Both the position numbers and the translations under genes were made by a program. A stretch of DNA of 35,726 bases from Bacillota bacterium (GTDB taxonomy: Bacteria > Bacillota_I > Bacilli_A > RF39 > UBA660), in the NCBI GenBank assembly GCA_015059485.1, contig SVAH01000013.1:1-35726 (forward strand), in the 5' to 3' direction. Every line of letters begins with the position of its first letter. The first letter of the stretch is position 1. Shown piece after piece: positions 32,934 to 35,726 of the stretch. The notes beneath the pieces are model-generated. The model was not told the origin of the DNA, ran no database searches, and saw only the letters and a list, made by a program, of their open reading frames with translations.

Positions 32934-34271
32934 ATGTTTGAAAGCAAAAAAATATTTATATTAGGTATGGCTCGTAGTGGATATGAAGCAGCTAAATTAT
33001 TAAGTAATTATAATAATGAAATACTTGTTACAGATATGAAAGAACAAGATGAAAATTTAGTTAAAGAATTAGAAAGTTTAAATGTAAAAATAGTAATAAC
33101 TGATACTCCTGTTGAATTACTTGATGATACTTATGATTATGTTATAAAAAATCCAGGAATAAGATATGATCATCCAGTTGTTTTAAAGGCAAATGAATTG
33201 AATATAAAAGTTATAAATGAAGTAGAAATGTCATATTCATTCATAGATAAAGATGTAAATATAATTGGCATTACAGGATCTAATGGTAAAACAACCACTA
33301 GTAATTTAATATATGAAATATTAAAAGAAGAAAAAGATGAAGTAATACTTGGTGGTAATGTAGGAGTACCACTTTCACATTTTGCTAGGGATATAAAAAA
33401 AGGCACATACTTAGTACTTGAAATATCTGATCACCAATTATGTGATATGTATGACTTTAAAACTAATGTATCAGTACTTACGAATATAACACCAACTCAC
33501 CTAGATTTTCATCCTTCATATGAAGTATATAAAAGTAAGAAGAAAAAAATATTTAATAATCATACAAGTAGCAATTATGCTATCATTAATAGTAATGATA
33601 AAGAAAGTTTAAATGTAACTAGTGATATTAAAAGTACTAAAATATACTATGGTAATTCTAATAATAACAAATGTTACTGTAATGATGAAGGTATTTATTA
33701 TGATAATAAGCTAATTATTAAATTATCTGATATTTTATTAAAAGGAAAGCATAATTATGAAAATATAATGGCTGCAATATGTGCTTGTAAAATATATAAT
33801 GTAAGTAATGAATCTATTATAAATGTACTTAAAAAATTTAAAGGAGTAGAACATAGATTAGAATATGTTTGTGAATATAATGGAATAAAATTTTATAACG
33901 ATTCAAAAGCTACAAATTGTGTATCAACAAATATAGCACTTGCTTCATTTAATGAACCAACAATATTACTTTTAGGTGGTACTGATAGGGGACATTCATT
34001 TTATGATTTAAAAGATAATATGAAGAATGTTAAGTGTGTTATGTGTTATGGAGAAAGTAAAGATAGAATTGAAGATTTTTGTAAAGATTTAAATATAGAA
34101 TGCTATAAATTTGATACTTTAAAAGAAAGTATGAAAAAAGTAAGTGATGTAATGGGAAGAGGAGATGTAGTATTATTATCACCAGCATGTGCATCATGGG
34201 ATCAATATAAAGATTTTGAAGTTAGAGGAAAAGAATTTAAAGATTTAGTAAAGGAGATTACAAATGAATAA
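32934..34271 (+). CDS. murD: UDP-N-acetylmuramoyl-L-alanine--D-glutamate ligase
   Basis: Cytoplasmic ligase adding D-Glu to UDP-MurNAc-L-Ala. Seen: N-terminal Rossmann GMARSGYEAAKLL; the P-loop ITGSNGKTTTSNLIYE (113-128); GGNVGVPL; LEISDHQLCDM (usually LEISSFQL), where Ser-Phe is replaced by Asp-His; NITPTHLDFHPSYEVYKSKKKKIF; KGKHNYENIMAAICA; GVEHRLEYV; FYNDSKATN; LLLGGTDRG and LLSPACASWDQYKDFEVRG. Length 445 is normal. AGGTGA lies before the start. It overlaps murC by 8 bases. The departure at SDHQL is in a conserved motif but the rest of the active site is complete. Confidence 0.95.
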   Translation: MFESKKIFILGMARSGYEAAKLLSNYNNEILVTDMKEQDENLVKELESLNVKIVITDTPVELLDDTYDYVIKNPGIRYDHPVVLKANELNIKVINEVEMSYSFIDKDVNIIGITGSNGKTTTSNLIYEILKEEKDEVILGGNVGVPLSHFARDIKKGTYLVLEISDHQLCDMYDFKTNVSVLTNITPTHLDFHPSYEVYKSKKKKIFNNHTSSNYAIINSNDKESLNVTSDIKSTKIYYGNSNNNKCYCNDEGIYYDNKLIIKLSDILLKGKHNYENIMAAICACKIYNVSNESIINVLKKFKGVEHRLEYVCEYNGIKFYNDSKATNCVSTNIALASFNEPTILLLGGTDRGHSFYDLKDNMKNVKCVMCYGESKDRIEDFCKDLNIECYKFDTLKESMKKVSDVMGRGDVVLLSPACASWDQYKDFEVRGKEFKDLVKEITNE

Positions 34272-35637
34272 ACACATATATATGATTGGAATTGGTGGTA
34301 TTTCTATGAGTGGTATAGCAGAAATACTAGTAAATTATGGTTATACAGTAAGTGGCTCTGATATGACTGAAAATGATATGGTAAAAAAATTAAGAGAAAA
34401 TGGGATAAAAGTTAATATAGGTCAAGTAAAAGAAAATATAAGTGATGATATAGATTTAGTAGTTTATACAGCTGCAATTAAAGAAGATAATGAAGAATTA
34501 AAAAGAGCAAGAGAACTTGGTATAGAAACTGTTGAAAGAGGTAAATTTTTAGGAGAATTAACACGTAAATTTAAAGATGTAATTGGTGTTTCTGGAACAC
34601 ATGGAAAAACAACAACTTCATCAATGGTATCCTGTGTTTTTGTAGAAGCAAAAAAAGATCCATCAATTCAAATAGGATCTAACTTAGATGTTATTGGTGG
34701 AAACTATAGAGTAGGTAACAGTGATTATTTTATAATTGAAGCATGCGAATATAAAGATTCATATCAAAATTTTGATGAAAAAAGTGTAATAATAACAAAT
34801 ATTGATAATGATCATTTAGATTATTTTAAAAATATAGAAAATATAGAAGCTTCTTTTCAAAAATATGTATCTAAATTACCTGAAGATGGATTACTTGTTC
34901 TTAATATGGATAATGAAAGATGCTATAAGTTAAAAGACTATACAAAAGCTAAAGTAATAACTACAAGTATAAATAATGAAAATGCAGACTATAATGCTAA
35001 AAATATTACATATGATGATCTTGGAAATCCAAGTTACGATGTATATAAAAAAGGTAAATTCATTACAAGAGTATCTTTAAATGTTAAAGGACTTCACAAT
35101 GTATCAAATTCACTTGAATGTTTTGCATTATGCTCTGATTATAAAATAGATAATGAAACTATAGTTAAAGGCTTATCAAAATTTAAAGGTGCAGCTCGTA
35201 GGATGGAATTTAAGGGTAAATTTAATGGAGCTAATGTATATGATGATTATGGTCATCATCCAACTGAAATAGAAGCAACAGCAAATGCTGTATTAAAAGA
35301 AAAATTTAATGAATCATATGCTATATTTGAAGCTCATACTTATAGTAGAGTAAAAAATCATTTAGAAGACTTTGCTAAGTCATTATCTAAATTTGATCAT
35401 ATAATAGTTATTGATATATATGCAGCTCGTGAAGAAAATATTTATGGGGTAAGTGAAGATGAAATAGTAAATAAGCTAAAAGAAGAAGGAAAAGATGTAG
35501 TATATATAAGTGATTATGATGAAATAGTTAATTATTTAAAAGATAGAGTAAAAGAAAATGATTTAGTAATAACCATTGGAGCTGGTAATGTAACTAAGAT
35601 AGCAAACAAATTAGTAGAAAATAAAAAAGAGGAATAA
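34264..35637 (+). CDS. murC: UDP-N-acetylmuramate--L-alanine ligase
   Basis: Adds L-Ala to UDP-MurNAc, the step before MurD. Seen: MIGIGGISMSGIAEIL (N-terminal UDP-binding), GSDMTEND, the P-loop VSGTHGKTTTSSM (109-121), QIGSNLDVIGGNYR, EACEYKDSYQNF, TNIDNDHLDYF, GLHNVSNSLECFA, KGAARRMEFKG, YDDYGHHPTEI and EAHTYSRVKNHL. Length 457 is normal. It is translationally coupled to murD. AAGGAG precedes the ATG at 34264. Some Mur operons place murG or ftsW between these genes; here murD-murC stand alone with their own terminator. Confidence 0.96.
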   Translation: MNKHIYMIGIGGISMSGIAEILVNYGYTVSGSDMTENDMVKKLRENGIKVNIGQVKENISDDIDLVVYTAAIKEDNEELKRARELGIETVERGKFLGELTRKFKDVIGVSGTHGKTTTSSMVSCVFVEAKKDPSIQIGSNLDVIGGNYRVGNSDYFIIEACEYKDSYQNFDEKSVIITNIDNDHLDYFKNIENIEASFQKYVSKLPEDGLLVLNMDNERCYKLKDYTKAKVITTSINNENADYNAKNITYDDLGNPSYDVYKKGKFITRVSLNVKGLHNVSNSLECFALCSDYKIDNETIVKGLSKFKGAARRMEFKGKFNGANVYDDYGHHPTEIEATANAVLKEKFNESYAIFEAHTYSRVKNHLEDFAKSLSKFDHIIVIDIYAAREENIYGVSEDEIVNKLKEEGKDVVYISDYDEIVNYLKDRVKENDLVITIGAGNVTKIANKLVENKKEE

Positions 35638-35700
35638 TTAAATTATTCCTCTCAGACTGTTGACAAATATAGATATTATATTTGTATGACAGTCTTTTTT
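35629..35700 (+). terminator. Tandem hairpins ending the murD-murC operon
   Basis: First, a perfect 11-base inverted repeat GAGGAATAATT/AATTATTCCTC (35629-35651) covers the murC stop codon. Then a long stem AGACTGT..ACAAATATA/TATATTTGT..ACAGTCT (35654-35695) is followed by T6. The second is a strong intrinsic terminator; the first has no T run and may protect the mRNA end. Confidence 0.8.
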
Positions 35701-35726
35701 ATTATATAAAACCAAAATAAAAGAAT

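Overview
The window is a very AT-rich chromosomal segment from a low-GC Gram-positive bacterium. It encodes a sporulation sigma factor of the SigG type, two sortases with surface-protein substrates, a T-box valine leader, and the peptidoglycan genes murD, murC, a class A penicillin-binding protein and a murT/gatD-like pair. TGA and TAG both end normal genes here, so the code is standard and not the mycoplasma code. The dnaD-nth-ponA-recU neighbourhood is the arrangement known from Bacillus. Together this points to a spore-forming member of the Bacilli/Erysipelotrichia side of the Firmicutes, perhaps an uncultured gut lineage; the exact lineage is inference.

Layout. 1-1123: the 3' part of a large surface-type gene with an FGE/C-type-lectin-like C-terminus. 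It is broken by an in-frame TAG at 170-172, and its last ~170 bp look like the variable region of a diversity-generating retroelement. 1196-3499: cca, dnaD, nth on the plus strand. 3605-6719: recU and ponA on the minus strand. 6865-8472: sigG, then deoD with its own promoter. 8512-10537 (minus): a murT/gatD-like pair whose glutaminase subunit lacks both catalytic residues. 10662-12677: transketolase. 12746-15362: three overlapping or tightly spaced genes for signal-peptide-less wall-binding proteins (five LysM; an unknown; SpoIID-like plus three peptidoglycan-binding repeats), probably spore-envelope proteins. 15452-21454: a GT-C type membrane glycosyltransferase and two NPxTG cell-wall-anchored proteins flanking a class B sortase with an unusual large N-terminal cytoplasmic domain. 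21555-24774: two membrane-anchored proteins built from three copies of one Cys-pair module. 24761-27552: Val T-box and valS. 27583-30782: an attenuated leader, a cytoplasmic transglutaminase-like protein and gpmI. 30808-32850: a surface protein, a class D sortase and an unknown membrane protein, apparently one operon. 32934-35637: murD-murC.

How it fits together. Most of the window concerns the cell envelope: precursor synthesis (murC, murD), polymerisation (ponA), precursor modification or a derived function (murT/gatD-like), spore-wall remodelling (SpoIID-like/LysM cluster) and covalent protein anchoring (two sortase systems with different candidate sorting signals). Housekeeping genes (cca, nth, recU, deoD, tkt, valS, gpmI) lie between. 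I see no tRNA, rRNA, CRISPR array, insertion sequence or reverse transcriptase in the window. No stretch above 300 bp lacks a feature; the longest gene-free stretch (24775-25032) is the T-box leader.
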